Below are positions 1 to 7,256 of a stretch of 10,313 bases of DNA, one piece after another (position 1 is the stretch's first letter; each line of letters opens with the position of its first letter). This DNA comes from Actinomycetota bacterium (lineage in GTDB: Bacteria; Actinomycetota; AC-67): contig VAYV01000006.1 of assembly GCA_005883175.1 (NCBI GenBank), forward strand, positions 1 to 10,313, read 5' to 3'. The notes under the pieces were generated by a model. That model did no database searches and was not told the DNA's origin. It saw only the letters and a program-made list of their open reading frames with translations. A program made the translations under genes and the position numbers.

Positions 1-611
1 ATGCCGATCGTTGGCAATCCAAAGGCCACCAGAGAAACGAGGACGATCAGCGGGAGACCACGGACAACGTCGATGTACAGGATCGCCGGAAGACGGACGA
101 TAACCCTCTTTGACATGCGAAGCGTGGCAATGAGCAAGCCTGCGGCCACCGCGATCACCTCGGCGAGGAACGCGGCCTTGATCGTGGTGAGCGCCCCGCG
201 GGCGAGGTCGGGAATGATCTCCCGCATGATGTGGATGTTGAGGTAATAGTGCGCGAACTGACCCAAGCGAAGGTTCCCATCCACCGTCGCGGCGTAGACA
301 ACTCCCGTAAGTGCAGCGCCGGCCCCAAGCCATGCGCCGGCTAGGCTCAAGCCGCGACCGCGCAGCCCTTGCGTCGAAACCCGGTAGAACGCTGCAAGGG
401 AAACCACGATCGCAAGGATCCCAACTGTGATCCCGGGCAGCCGCGTCCAGGACAGGTCGCTGCGAGGCTGGATGTTCTCCACCACTGGTCGCACCACAGC
501 CAGGACAACTGCTCCGACGCCAAGCGCGAAGGCGCCGCGCGCAAGCACACCGGGCGCTCGACGATCGGGGGCGAAGGGGCCCAATCTCTCATCAACAGAA
601 ATCGTAGCCAT
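1..611 (-). CDS. Polar amino-acid ABC transporter permease (HisM/GlnP type), 3' end cut by window edge
   Basis: Inner-membrane subunit of a polar amino-acid uptake ABC transporter. The first 203 residues are visible; the gene continues beyond position 1. Residues 25-45, 60-76 and 88-108 form three hydrophobic segments ahead of the core permease domain. The core begins at about residue 133 with 'RGALTTIKAAF', followed by a hydrophobic stretch and 'YIDVVRGLPLIV' (179-190), typical of the His/Glu/Gln/Arg permease family. The EAA loop that contacts the ATPase would lie outside the window. The ATG at 611 is preceded by GGAGG with 5-nt spacing. It lies 67 bp downstream of the binding-protein gene, with a stem-loop between them, so the two are probably one operon. 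The extra N-terminal membrane segments make it longer than a minimal HisM-type permease. The substrate cannot be assigned from the permease alone. Confidence 0.88.
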   Translation of the reverse strand, partial: MATISVDERLGPFAPDRRAPGVLARGAFALGVGAVVLAVVRPVVENIQPRSDLSWTRLPGITVGILAIVVSLAAFYRVSTQGLRGRGLSLAGAWLGAGAALTGVVYAATVDGNLRLGQFAHYYLNIHIMREIIPDLARGALTTIKAAFLAEVIAVAAGLLIATLRMSKRVIVRLPAILYIDVVRGLPLIVLVSLVAFGLPTIG

Positions 612-640
612 GCGATCCTCCGTCTGCTCTCCTACACTGA

Positions 641-660
641 GGCCCGCCTCTCGGCGGGCC
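641..660 (-). promoter_or_regulatory. Stem-loop between binding-protein and permease genes
   Basis: A perfect 8-bp inverted repeat (GGCCCGCC, four-base loop, GGCGGGCC) lies 18 nt after the binding-protein stop codon and 29 nt before the permease start. No T-run follows on the minus strand, so it is not a textbook intrinsic terminator. An mRNA 3'-end protector or a partial terminator favouring the binding protein is more likely, as known for other binding-protein-dependent importers (malE-malF is the classic case). Function is inferred. Confidence 0.6.
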
Positions 661-678
661 CCATGGCTGGCTGATCCA

Positions 679-1605
679 TCACTGAATCGGAACGGCAAAA
701 GGTGGCGGCGTTCCGAACCACTTCTTATAGATCGTGGCGTAGGTCCCGTCTCTCATGATCGCAGTGAGTTGGTCATCGATGGCTTTCCGAAGATCAGGCT
801 TCTCCTTGCTGACGGCGAAGCCGTATTGTTCCTGCGTCTTGATGATTTGAATGACCTTTAGGGTCGGCGCCCCACGATCGATGTATCCCTGGGTGGCGGG
901 ACGGTCGTTAATGACGGCGGCCACGCGGCCGGCAAGGAGGTCCTCGATCGCCGGCCCGGTGTTTCCGAACGACTTGACGTCCTTAACTTTCCCCTTCGAC
1001 TTCAGGTACTGAGCGCACGCCTCACCCGTCGTTCCCTTCTGGACGGCGACGACCAGACCAACGAGATCGTCAACAGTCTTGATGTTCGGCGTCTTCACCG
1101 TGTTGATCGCGAGAGAGAGGTCGGATTTGAAGTAGGGCACCGTGAAGTCGACCGTTTGCTTGCGGCTCTCCTTGATCGTGACCGCCGACACGCCAACGTC
1201 GAACTTCCCGGTCGGCAGCGAAGAAGTGAACAGCGCGTCGAAGTTCGTCGTCGTCGATTTCGCCGTCAGCCCAAGGCGCTTCGCGACTTCCGTGTATAGG
1301 TCAACGTCGAATCCGTCCGGCGTCTTCGCTCCCGGCTTGATCTCTTCGAACGGCGGGAAGTCATTGTCGGAGCCGACGTTGAGGACCCCCGGCTCCTTCA
1401 ATTGGGTCTTGAAATCGACGCCCTTCGGAGCGGTCGGCGGCTGTGTCCCTTGTTTGGTCTCGCACTGGCCGATCGAAACCTCCGGCGTCGGCGACACGCT
1501 CGGCGATGGTGATGTGCTGGCCCCTGGGGAGCTCTTCGAGCACGCTGAAGCGAACAACGCCAAAACGGTGAAGAGTGCCGGTCCAAATCGAGCCGCTCGC
1601 TTCAT
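679..1605 (-). CDS. Polar amino-acid ABC transporter substrate-binding lipoprotein (SBP_bac_3 family)
   Basis: Extracytoplasmic, lipid-anchored receptor that captures an amino acid and delivers it to the permease encoded next to it. The 308-residue protein starts with a basic and hydrophobic signal ending in a lipobox-like 'FASAC', so Cys22 is the likely lipidated residue. A Ser/Pro/Thr-rich tether spans residues 23-45. The periplasmic-binding domain runs from about 73 to 299. It shows 'DGFDVDLYTEVAKRLG' near 97-112, 'ESRKQTVDFTVPY' near 146-158 whose Arg148 should hold the ligand carboxylate, 'NDRPAT' with Asp234 as the usual amino-group contact, and a closing 'DGTYATIYKKWFG'. Cys48 and Cys197 could form a disulfide (inference). 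GAAGGAGA lies just before the ATG. The length is a little above average because of the tether. The exact amino acid bound cannot be told from the sequence. Confidence 0.93.
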   Translation of the reverse strand: MKRAARFGPALFTVLALFASACSKSSPGASTSPSPSVSPTPEVSIGQCETKQGTQPPTAPKGVDFKTQLKEPGVLNVGSDNDFPPFEEIKPGAKTPDGFDVDLYTEVAKRLGLTAKSTTTNFDALFTSSLPTGKFDVGVSAVTIKESRKQTVDFTVPYFKSDLSLAINTVKTPNIKTVDDLVGLVVAVQKGTTGEACAQYLKSKGKVKDVKSFGNTGPAIEDLLAGRVAAVINDRPATQGYIDRGAPTLKVIQIIKTQEQYGFAVSKEKPDLRKAIDDQLTAIMRDGTYATIYKKWFGTPPPFAVPIQ

Positions 1606-1687
1606 AACGTCTCCTTCTATGGACGGGCGAATATGCCAAACCTTATCGAAGTCGACCCTTTTTGGGCCGCAGGCCGGCGCGGGCCAA
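1606..1687 (-). promoter_or_regulatory. Gap between livF and the polar amino-acid operon; possible promoter
   Basis: This 82-bp gap is the only sizeable break between the two importers. Read on the minus strand, it opens with three closely spaced GGCC palindromes (1667-1685) that can form short 4-bp hairpins, then an AT-richer stretch. A weak promoter candidate is GTCGAC (1651-1656) with CATATT (1630-1635) 15 bp downstream, followed by the ribosome-binding site. The match to sigma-70-type consensus is poor and the spacing is short. The second importer could therefore have its own promoter or be read through from livF. Confidence 0.3.
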
Positions 1688-2416
1688 TCACTCCCCCAGG
1701 TACGCTTTCCGCACCTGGTCGTTCCCGAGCAGCTTCTTCGCGTCGTCGTGCAAGACGATCGCCCCCGTCTCGATCACATAGCCGCGGTTCGCCGTCTGCA
1801 GCGCCATCTGCGCGTTCTGCTCGATCAGGAGGATCGAGGTCCCCTGCCGGTTGATCTCCACGATGATGGAGAAGATCAGGTCGACGAGCTGAGGAGCGAG
1901 ACCCATCGAAGGCTCGTCCAAGAGGAGCAGCCGCGGACGAGCCATCAGAGCACGGCCGATCGCGAGCATCTGCTGCTCGCCCCCGGAGAGCGTGCCGCCC
2001 GCCTGCTTGAGCCGCTCCTTCAGGACGGGAAAGAGGCTGAACACGCGATCGAAATCTTCGGACAGGACCGTTGTGCGCACTCTCCGACCGTAAGCGCCCA
2101 TCTCGAGGTTGTCTCGCACCGTCATCCGAGGGAATATGTGCCGCCCTTCAGGCGCTTGGCACACGCCTCGCGCGACGATCTCATGAGGTTTCAGCCGATC
2201 GATCCGCTCGTCTTCGAACGTGATCGTTCCCCCCACTGAACGCAGCACGCCGGAGATCGTCTTGAGCGTCGTGGTCTTCCCCGCGCCGTTCCCCCCGATC
2301 AGCGTCACGATCTCTCCAGCGTCGACGTGCAGGGAGACATCTCGGACGGCCTCGATCGCGCCGTAACGGACTTTGAGATCGTGTAGCTCCAGCGTCGCCA
2401 CGTTAGGCGTCTCCAC
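1688..2416 (-). CDS. livF: Branched-chain amino-acid ABC transporter ATP-binding protein LivF
   Basis: One of the two ATPases powering the Liv-type importer; it works at the cytoplasmic face, paired with the ATPase half of the LivM-LivG fusion. The 242-residue protein has Walker A 'GGNGAGKT' (41-48), Q-loop Gln87 in 'CQAPEGR', signature 'LSGGEQQ' (143-149), Walker B 'LLLLDEP' (163-169), and 'LLIEQN' near 196-201 where Gln replaces the switch histidine, as is usual in LivF rather than LivG. 'RHIFPRMTVRDNLEMGAY' near 92-109 is also LivF-like. The start is GTG at 2416, inside the end of livMG (14-bp overlap), with GGAGG at 2423-2427 and 6-nt spacing, pointing to translational coupling. The length is normal for the family. 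Related systems carry branched-chain amino acids, amides or aromatic acids, so the substrate is inferred. Confidence 0.95.
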   Translation of the reverse strand: METPNVATLELHDLKVRYGAIEAVRDVSLHVDAGEIVTLIGGNGAGKTTTLKTISGVLRSVGGTITFEDERIDRLKPHEIVARGVCQAPEGRHIFPRMTVRDNLEMGAYGRRVRTTVLSEDFDRVFSLFPVLKERLKQAGGTLSGGEQQMLAIGRALMARPRLLLLDEPSMGLAPQLVDLIFSIIVEINRQGTSILLIEQNAQMALQTANRGYVIETGAIVLHDDAKKLLGNDQVRKAYLGE

Positions 2417-4208
2417 CCGAGGCCTCCACGGCCCCTCTTCCCAGGTACGCCTCGATGACGCGAGGATCGCGCTGAACTTCCTCCGGCCGACCCTCTGCGA
2501 TCTTCTCGCCGAAGTCCAGCACGCTCACTCGCTCGCACGTCCCCATCACGACCTTCATGTCGTGCTCGATCAGAAGGATCGTGACGCCCATCTTGCGGAT
2601 CAGCCGGATGAGCTGCATGAGCGCCGCTTTCTCCGCGGGATTCATGCCCGCGGCCGGCTCATCGAGGAAGAGCAGCTTCGGGCCCGTACCGAGGGCGCGC
2701 GCGATCTCAACACGCCGTTGATCTCCGTAGGAAAGGTTGTGCGCAAGCACATTGGCGAGACGCGGGATCCCGACCTGGTTCAGCAGCTCGAGCCCGCGAT
2801 CGATCCCCTCGCGTTCCTCCCGTCGTGTGTACGGCAGTTTCAGCACCGCGCCGACCGCACCCGTTCGATGGTGCGCATCGAGGCCGACCAGCACGTTCTC
2901 GAGCGCCGTCATCGCTCCGAAGAGACGGATGTTCTGAAACGTCCGAACGACACCGGCTCGTGCGATGCGGTGCCCGCCTCGCCGCACGATGCTCTCGCCG
3001 TCGAGTAAAACCCGGCCCGAAGTCGGAGGAAAGACACCGGAGATGCAGTTGAGCAGCGTCGTCTTCCCGGATCCGTTCGGTCCGATGAGGCCGACGATCT
3101 GGCGCTCCTCGATCTCGAGCGACACGCCGCGGAGGGCCTCGACCCCGCCGAAGCGCTTCACGATGTCGACAGCCTCGAGGACCCCGGTAGTGACCTCCGT
3201 GCGGGCTGCCAGAAGGCTCACCAGGATGACCAAGATGGCGCCGAAGATGAGGAAACGATAGTCCTGGAACGACGGCGACCGGGATCGGATGAACTCGGGA
3301 ACGATGATGATCGCGGAGGCACCGAGGATCGATCCGCGGATGCTTCCCATGCCGCCGAGGACCACAGCGGCGAGCACGAGGATCGACTGGAGAAGTGTGA
3401 AGCTGTCGGGGCTGACGTAGTTCACACGAGCGGCGGTCAACATGCCCGCCGCGCCGGCCGTCGATGCACCGATCGCGAACGCCAGCAACTTCATCCGCAC
3501 CGTTGGCACGCCCATCGAGGCGGCCGCCAGCTCGTCTTCGCGGATCGCGTGCCACGCGCGACCGACGCGCGAGTCGTTCAGACGAGTGATGATCCCCACC
3601 ATCAGGATCACGAGCAGGAGCATCACGTAGTAGTAACCGACGGGTGCCAGACCGAAGAGGTATCGATGGCCCGGCGCGTACGGGATCTGTGGGTGCGGGA
3701 TGGCGGTGATCCCGCGCGACCCGATGGTAACGGAGTCCAGATTGCGCGCGACGATACGCACCATCTCACCGAATCCGAGAGTGACGATCGCGAGGTAGTC
3801 ACCCCGCAAGCGAAGCGTCGGAGCACCCAGGATGATCCCTGCGAGCATCGCAGCGACGATGGCCCCGAGGAGCAAGAGCCACATCCAATCGTGCCAATGT
3901 GGCGCCGGGGGCAGATGCAGTCCCCCTTCAAGGAAGAGGCCCTTCGAGTACGAACCGGCCGTCGGGATGGCGAATGCGTAGTTTCCTATCGCGAAGAACG
4001 CGATGTATCCAAGGTCGAGCAGCCCTGCGAACCCAACGACGACGTTCAATCCCAAGGCGAGCAAGGAGAAAGCGAGCGCGTCCACAAAGACAGCGCGCCA
4101 GTGGTCGTTGAAGCCGTGCGGGAGGAGGAGGACAACGATCGCGGCGACCACAGCGAGGCTCGCCCGGCCTTTCTTCGTGGCTTGGAAGCGCGCGAGCCTC
4201 TCCCGCAT
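2403..4208 (-). CDS. livM: Fused branched-chain amino-acid ABC transporter permease/ATP-binding protein (LivM-LivG)
   Basis: A single 601-residue polypeptide joins the LivM permease and the LivG ATPase of a Liv-type importer. Residues 1-335 are the permease: multiple membrane segments, the coupling-loop region 'AIREDELAAASMGVP' (221-235) and 'GGMGSIRGSILGA' (285-297). A linker of only about ten residues leads to the ATPase at about 343: Walker A 'GPNGSGKT' (376-383), 'RTFQNIRLF' with the Q-loop (422-430), signature 'LSYGDQRR' (492-499), Walker B 'LLFLDEP' (512-518) and switch His549. The tail 'VIEAYLGRG' matches LivG ends. No start codon or stop separates the halves, so this is a true in-frame fusion; similar fusions are annotated in other Actinobacteria. 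The ATG at 4208 overlaps the livH stop as TGATG, implying coupled translation. All catalytic motifs are intact. Confidence 0.94.
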   Translation of the reverse strand: MRERLARFQATKKGRASLAVVAAIVVLLLPHGFNDHWRAVFVDALAFSLLALGLNVVVGFAGLLDLGYIAFFAIGNYAFAIPTAGSYSKGLFLEGGLHLPPAPHWHDWMWLLLLGAIVAAMLAGIILGAPTLRLRGDYLAIVTLGFGEMVRIVARNLDSVTIGSRGITAIPHPQIPYAPGHRYLFGLAPVGYYYVMLLLVILMVGIITRLNDSRVGRAWHAIREDELAAASMGVPTVRMKLLAFAIGASTAGAAGMLTAARVNYVSPDSFTLLQSILVLAAVVLGGMGSIRGSILGASAIIIVPEFIRSRSPSFQDYRFLIFGAILVILVSLLAARTEVTTGVLEAVDIVKRFGGVEALRGVSLEIEERQIVGLIGPNGSGKTTLLNCISGVFPPTSGRVLLDGESIVRRGGHRIARAGVVRTFQNIRLFGAMTALENVLVGLDAHHRTGAVGAVLKLPYTRREEREGIDRGLELLNQVGIPRLANVLAHNLSYGDQRRVEIARALGTGPKLLFLDEPAAGMNPAEKAALMQLIRLIRKMGVTILLIEHDMKVVMGTCERVSVLDFGEKIAEGRPEEVQRDPRVIEAYLGRGAVEASGGDA

Positions 4209-5161
4209 CAGGCCCTCACCCGCTCACCCATGATCCCGGTAGGCCGGAACATCAACACGGCCACGAGGATCCCGAATGCGATCACGTCCTGCCACGCCGT
4301 GCTGGTGCACGTCACCCCGAGATTCTCAACCAAGCCGAGAAGCAGCCCCCCCAGGAGCGCGCCTCTGATGTTTCCGATCCCGCCAAGGACTGCTGCCGTG
4401 AAGGCCTTTATCCCAGGGATGAAGCCGATATTGAACTGAGCCTGGCCGAAGAACAGGCCGTAGAGCGAACCGGCCGCTCCCGCCATGATCCCACCGAGGA
4501 GGAAGGTGGTGACGATCACACGATCGATCGGGACGCCCATAAGTGCGGCCGCTTCGGGATCCTCGGCTACGGCTCGTAGCGCCTTGCCGGCTCGCGTGCG
4601 CATGACGAAACGATCCAGGAACATGTACATCAAGAGCATGGTCACAACGACGAGGACCTGCTTGTTGGAGATCTGATACCCGAACGCAGTGAATAGTGCG
4701 GTGCGGTGGATCAACTCCGGGTACTGCACCGGCGCCGCGCCACCGAGCGTCCAGCCCACGATGGGGATCCGTATGAAGAACAGGTTCGACAAGAAGATCG
4801 AGGCTCCGATCGCTGTGATCAGGAAGGCGAGCCGCGGAGCACCACGTCTTCGAAGCGGCCGATAGGCGACGCGCTCGAGTGCAACGGCCGCTGCCCCCGA
4901 TATCGCCATCGAGGGAACCATGATCGCGGCGATCATCAGGGGCAATTCTATGCCGGACACGGGCGAGTGGATCCCGTAGAGGCGCAACATCCACACGCCG
5001 GCGAACGTCCCGATCATGAAGACTTCGGAATGCGCGAAGTTGATCAGCTGGAGAACGCCGTAGACCATCGTGTAGCCGAGCGCGATCATCGCGTAGATCG
5101 AGCCCAGCGTTAGACCATCGAAGGTATGGGGCCAGAATCCCGTCCGCAGGCACTCAGGCAA
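4208..5161 (-). CDS. livH: Branched-chain amino-acid ABC transporter permease LivH
   Basis: Membrane channel subunit that pairs with the LivM half of the downstream fusion. The 317-residue protein opens with the family hallmark 'LTLGSIYAMIALGYTMVYG' (17-35) followed by 'INFAHSEVFMIG' (40-51). It carries the ATPase-coupling region 'AVAEDPEAAALMGVP' (197-211) and ends with 'LGGIGNIRGALLGG' (259-272) and 'VLMFRPTGIMGE'. The start is TTG at 5161. It is supported by GGGGGGAG with 6-nt spacing and because it leaves a normal short N-terminal segment; no in-frame ATG lies nearby. The stop is shared with the livMG start (TGATG). Length and motifs are typical of LivH. The substrate class is presumed to be branched-chain amino acids but could be another compound handled by this transporter family. 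Confidence 0.94.
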   Translation of the reverse strand: MPECLRTGFWPHTFDGLTLGSIYAMIALGYTMVYGVLQLINFAHSEVFMIGTFAGVWMLRLYGIHSPVSGIELPLMIAAIMVPSMAISGAAAVALERVAYRPLRRRGAPRLAFLITAIGASIFLSNLFFIRIPIVGWTLGGAAPVQYPELIHRTALFTAFGYQISNKQVLVVVTMLLMYMFLDRFVMRTRAGKALRAVAEDPEAAALMGVPIDRVIVTTFLLGGIMAGAAGSLYGLFFGQAQFNIGFIPGIKAFTAAVLGGIGNIRGALLGGLLLGLVENLGVTCTSTAWQDVIAFGILVAVLMFRPTGIMGERVRA

Positions 5162-5267
5162 TGGGCGCTCCCCCCCTCGGGTTCACGGCCCGAAAGGAAA
5201 CATCTCGGCTCGAAGATAGCGAGTGGGGGCGGACAAAGCCGCCCCCACCGTCGCCACGTCCTTTTCC
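5162..5267 (-). promoter_or_regulatory. Strong stem-loop in the livK-livH spacer
   Basis: A perfect 10-bp inverted repeat, GTGGGGGCGG (5223-5232) and CCGCCCCCAC (5239-5248) with a 6-base loop, begins 19 nt after the binding-protein stop codon. Only a loose pyrimidine stretch (CTATCTT) follows on the minus strand, so termination would be partial at best. It sits at nearly the same distance from the stop as the stem-loop after the other binding-protein gene in this window. An mRNA-stabilising or attenuating role, giving more binding protein than permease, is inferred. The rest of the spacer holds the livH ribosome-binding site and nothing else recognisable. Confidence 0.65.
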
Positions 5268-6467
5268 TTACTTGGTCAGAGCCGCCACATCTCCGACCGT
5301 CGAGAAGTCGTCGTTCACGACCTTGTAGAGGAAGATCACGACGGAGCTTTGCACGAGCTCGCCGTTGGGCTGGAACGCGTACGTCTTCGTGATCCCCTTG
5401 AAGCCCGACGTCGAGGCCAGGTTGGCAGCGACCTTCGCTCTGTAAGCTTTGATGTCACTACCCGGCGCGCCAGCCGCCTTGATCGCGCTTGCGATGAGGT
5501 TGACGGCGTCGAAACCCTCACCGCCGTAGATGCCGGGCTTGACGTTGTACTTGGCCTTGTAGTCCGCGACGAACTTCACTGCCGCGGGATCGGTCGAGAT
5601 GTTGGGGTCAACGCACGGACATGTCAGGTACGAACCCTCGACGGCAGCCTTGGCAGCCAGGAAAGTCGTGTCCTTCGAACCGTCCGCACCCATGAACTGG
5701 ATCTTGGAGCCCTTCTCACGCAGCTGCTTCATGATCAGAGAGGACTCGGGAGAGTAGCCGCCCCAGTAGAAGATGTCTGCACCGCTCGTGATGATCTTTG
5801 AAACGAGCGAGCTGTAGTCCTTCTTTCCAGGGTCGACGCCCTCGAAGCCGGCGACCTTGCCCGGGTACTTGGCGTTGACGCCGTTCTTTACGATGGTGGC
5901 CAAGCCTTCTCCGTATGCACTCTTGTCGTGCCCGATGAAGACCTTGTTCTTCTTCAGGTACTTGAAGATGATGTCCGGTGCGGGGCCGCCTTGCGCGTTG
6001 TCGTTGCCGACGCTACGGAACCAGGTCTTCCCAGAGACACCCGCGATCGCGTTGAGACCCGGGTTGGTCGCAGAGTGGTCCACTTCCGGGATCCCGGCCT
6101 GGCCGAAGATCGGGTTGACGGCGAACGACTCACCGGAGAATCCGGGCCCGACCACCGCAACAAGTGAGGCATCGTCCTTCAGCTGGTTCGCGATCGGTGT
6201 CGCTTGGTCTTTGCTTCCTTGGGTGTCCTCAGGAAGGTACTGCAGCGTGACGGGCAGATCGCCCCTCGCATTGGCCTGTTCGACCGCGAGTGCGGCCCCT
6301 TTTGATGCATGGATCTCGAGCTGCGCATTGTCACCCGTGAGCGCGCCGAGAAATGCGATCTTAAGCGTCTTCTTCGTAGTGGCTTTGTTCGCCTTGCTGC
6401 TGCACGCAACACCGGCCATCAAAGAAAGCATGGCGATGACCGCAACCAACCTCGTTGCCCGCTTCAT
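5268..6467 (-). CDS. livK: Branched-chain amino-acid ABC transporter substrate-binding lipoprotein (LivK/LivJ type)
   Basis: Cell-surface receptor of the Liv-type importer encoded downstream. The 399-residue precursor has a basic start, a hydrophobic signal and a lipobox-like 'AGVAC', making Cys22 the likely lipid anchor, then a Lys/Thr-rich tether. The Peripla_BP_6 type I fold starts at about 34 ('LKIAFLGALTGDNAQ'). It continues through 'AVVGPGFSGESFAV' (104-117), 'IPEVDHSATNPGL' (126-138), 'WFRSVGNDNAQG' (149-160) and 'FDAVNLIASAIKAAG' (319-333). A Cys-Pro-Cys at 283-285 may form a strained disulfide or anchor a loop. The ATG at 6467 has GGGAGG just upstream. It is the first gene of the importer, after a 161-bp leader region that suggests its own promoter. 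Family members bind Leu/Ile/Val but also other amino acids, amides or aromatic acids, so the ligand is not proven. Confidence 0.94.
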   Translation of the reverse strand: MKRATRLVAVIAMLSLMAGVACSSKANKATTKKTLKIAFLGALTGDNAQLEIHASKGAALAVEQANARGDLPVTLQYLPEDTQGSKDQATPIANQLKDDASLVAVVGPGFSGESFAVNPIFGQAGIPEVDHSATNPGLNAIAGVSGKTWFRSVGNDNAQGGPAPDIIFKYLKKNKVFIGHDKSAYGEGLATIVKNGVNAKYPGKVAGFEGVDPGKKDYSSLVSKIITSGADIFYWGGYSPESSLIMKQLREKGSKIQFMGADGSKDTTFLAAKAAVEGSYLTCPCVDPNISTDPAAVKFVADYKAKYNVKPGIYGGEGFDAVNLIASAIKAAGAPGSDIKAYRAKVAANLASTSGFKGITKTYAFQPNGELVQSSVVIFLYKVVNDDFSTVGDVAALTK

Positions 6468-6628
6468 CCGGCCTCCCTTTCCGAGGTGACGAAAAGAACG
6501 CCGCTCATGTCGCTCTTCCGTCCCCTATCCGTCTCCCCCGAGTGTGGCAAGCCCGGATTCTATGCGCGGACGAGCGCAATAGGAAGGACGCTGAATGAAG
6601 GGATGGAGCCCACCCTAGGCGTGCCACG
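6468..6628 (-). promoter_or_regulatory. Upstream region of the liv operon
   Basis: This 161-bp gap separates pdtaR from livK and is the longest non-coding stretch in the window. On the minus strand a candidate -10 TAGAAT (6557-6562) is preceded at 17 bp by a weak -35, TTCCTA. The resulting leader would be about 80 nt and ends in the livK ribosome-binding site. A 4-bp hairpin (GCGC, six-base loop, GCGC) lies just upstream of the -10. I searched for the paired hexaloop hairpins bound by ANTAR proteins (A at loop position 1, G at position 4) and found none. No clear terminator for pdtaR is visible. Confidence 0.35.
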
Positions 6629-7231
6629 CTACGGAGAAGGCGTCACCGATCCGGACAAGATCGCCTCGGCGACCTCGCGCATGCTGAGCCGGCGGTCCAT
6701 CGCCGCTTGCTGGAGGAAGCGGAACGCGTCGCCTTCGTTCATTCCATAACGGTCGATCAGGACGCCCTTCGCGCGCTCGACCTGCTTGCGAGACTCCAAG
6801 CGCTCGGTCAGGTCGCCGACCTCGTCTGCCAAGGACGCCAATTGTTGGTACCGGCCCTTCGCGATCTCGATCGCCGGCAAGAGGTCCTGCTTCTGGAACG
6901 GCTTGACCAGATAGGCCATCGCGCCGATCTGCGCCGCGCGCTCGACGAGCTCGCGCTGCGAGTAGGCGGTCAGGATCAGAACCGGCGCAAGCCGCTCCTC
7001 ACTTATCTTCTGCGCGGCGGCAAGGCCGTCCATCACCGGCATCTTGATGTCGAGGATCACGAGCGAGGGCTGCTCGTCGCGCGCGAGCTGAACCGCCGCT
7101 GCGCCGTCGCCGGCTTCGAGAACCTCATAGTCCTCTTCCTCGAGCATCTCTTTCAGGTCCATGCGGATGATCGCGTCGTCCTCCGCGATGAGGACGCGGG
7201 TCTTGCTCTTTGGGTCGGTCATGCGCGACAT
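6629..7231 (-). CDS. pdtaR: PdtaR-like response regulator with ANTAR RNA-binding domain
   Basis: Cytoplasmic two-component regulator whose output domain binds RNA and prevents transcription termination at target leaders. The 200-residue protein follows mycobacterial PdtaR (Rv1626) almost throughout. The receiver domain covers residues 11-125, with acidic residues 'AEDD' (16-19), phosphoacceptor Asp61 in 'VILDIKMP', Thr88 in 'LTAYS' and Lys110 in 'YLVKPF'. A helical linker 'EVGDLTERLESRKQVERAKG' (137-156) leads to ANTAR, with 'YGMNEGDAFRFLQQAAMDRR' (162-181) and 'SMREVAEAIL'. All phosphorylation residues are intact. No histidine kinase is nearby, so the partner would be elsewhere, as it is for PdtaS in mycobacteria. 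No ribosome-binding site is visible before the ATG at 7231 or the alternative ATG at 7222. It sits 25 bp after the small coiled-coil gene, so co-transcription or a leaderless start is possible. Control of the adjacent liv operon is only suggested by position. Confidence 0.93.
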   Translation of the reverse strand: MSRMTDPKSKTRVLIAEDDAIIRMDLKEMLEEEDYEVLEAGDGAAAVQLARDEQPSLVILDIKMPVMDGLAAAQKISEERLAPVLILTAYSQRELVERAAQIGAMAYLVKPFQKQDLLPAIEIAKGRYQQLASLADEVGDLTERLESRKQVERAKGVLIDRYGMNEGDAFRFLQQAAMDRRLSMREVAEAILSGSVTPSP

Positions 7232-7256
7232 GCTACGGCATCATGGGACGGCCCCG

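Noticed and set aside
1142..2239. Plus-strand open frame of about 365 residues across the binding protein and livF
   Set aside because: It crosses two well-supported minus-strand genes and their gap and has low-complexity composition and no domain.
6472..6486. Hairpin (CCTC, 7-base loop, GAGG) that could mask the livK ribosome-binding site
   Set aside because: The stem is only 4 bp and the loop does not fit the ANTAR pattern. Such short matches to a GGAGG sequence are common by chance.
6544..6627. Inverted repeat GTGGCA/TGCCAC with about 72 bp spacing upstream of livK
   Set aside because: Six bases with wide spacing is within chance. There is no dyad symmetry typical of a dimeric operator and no third copy.
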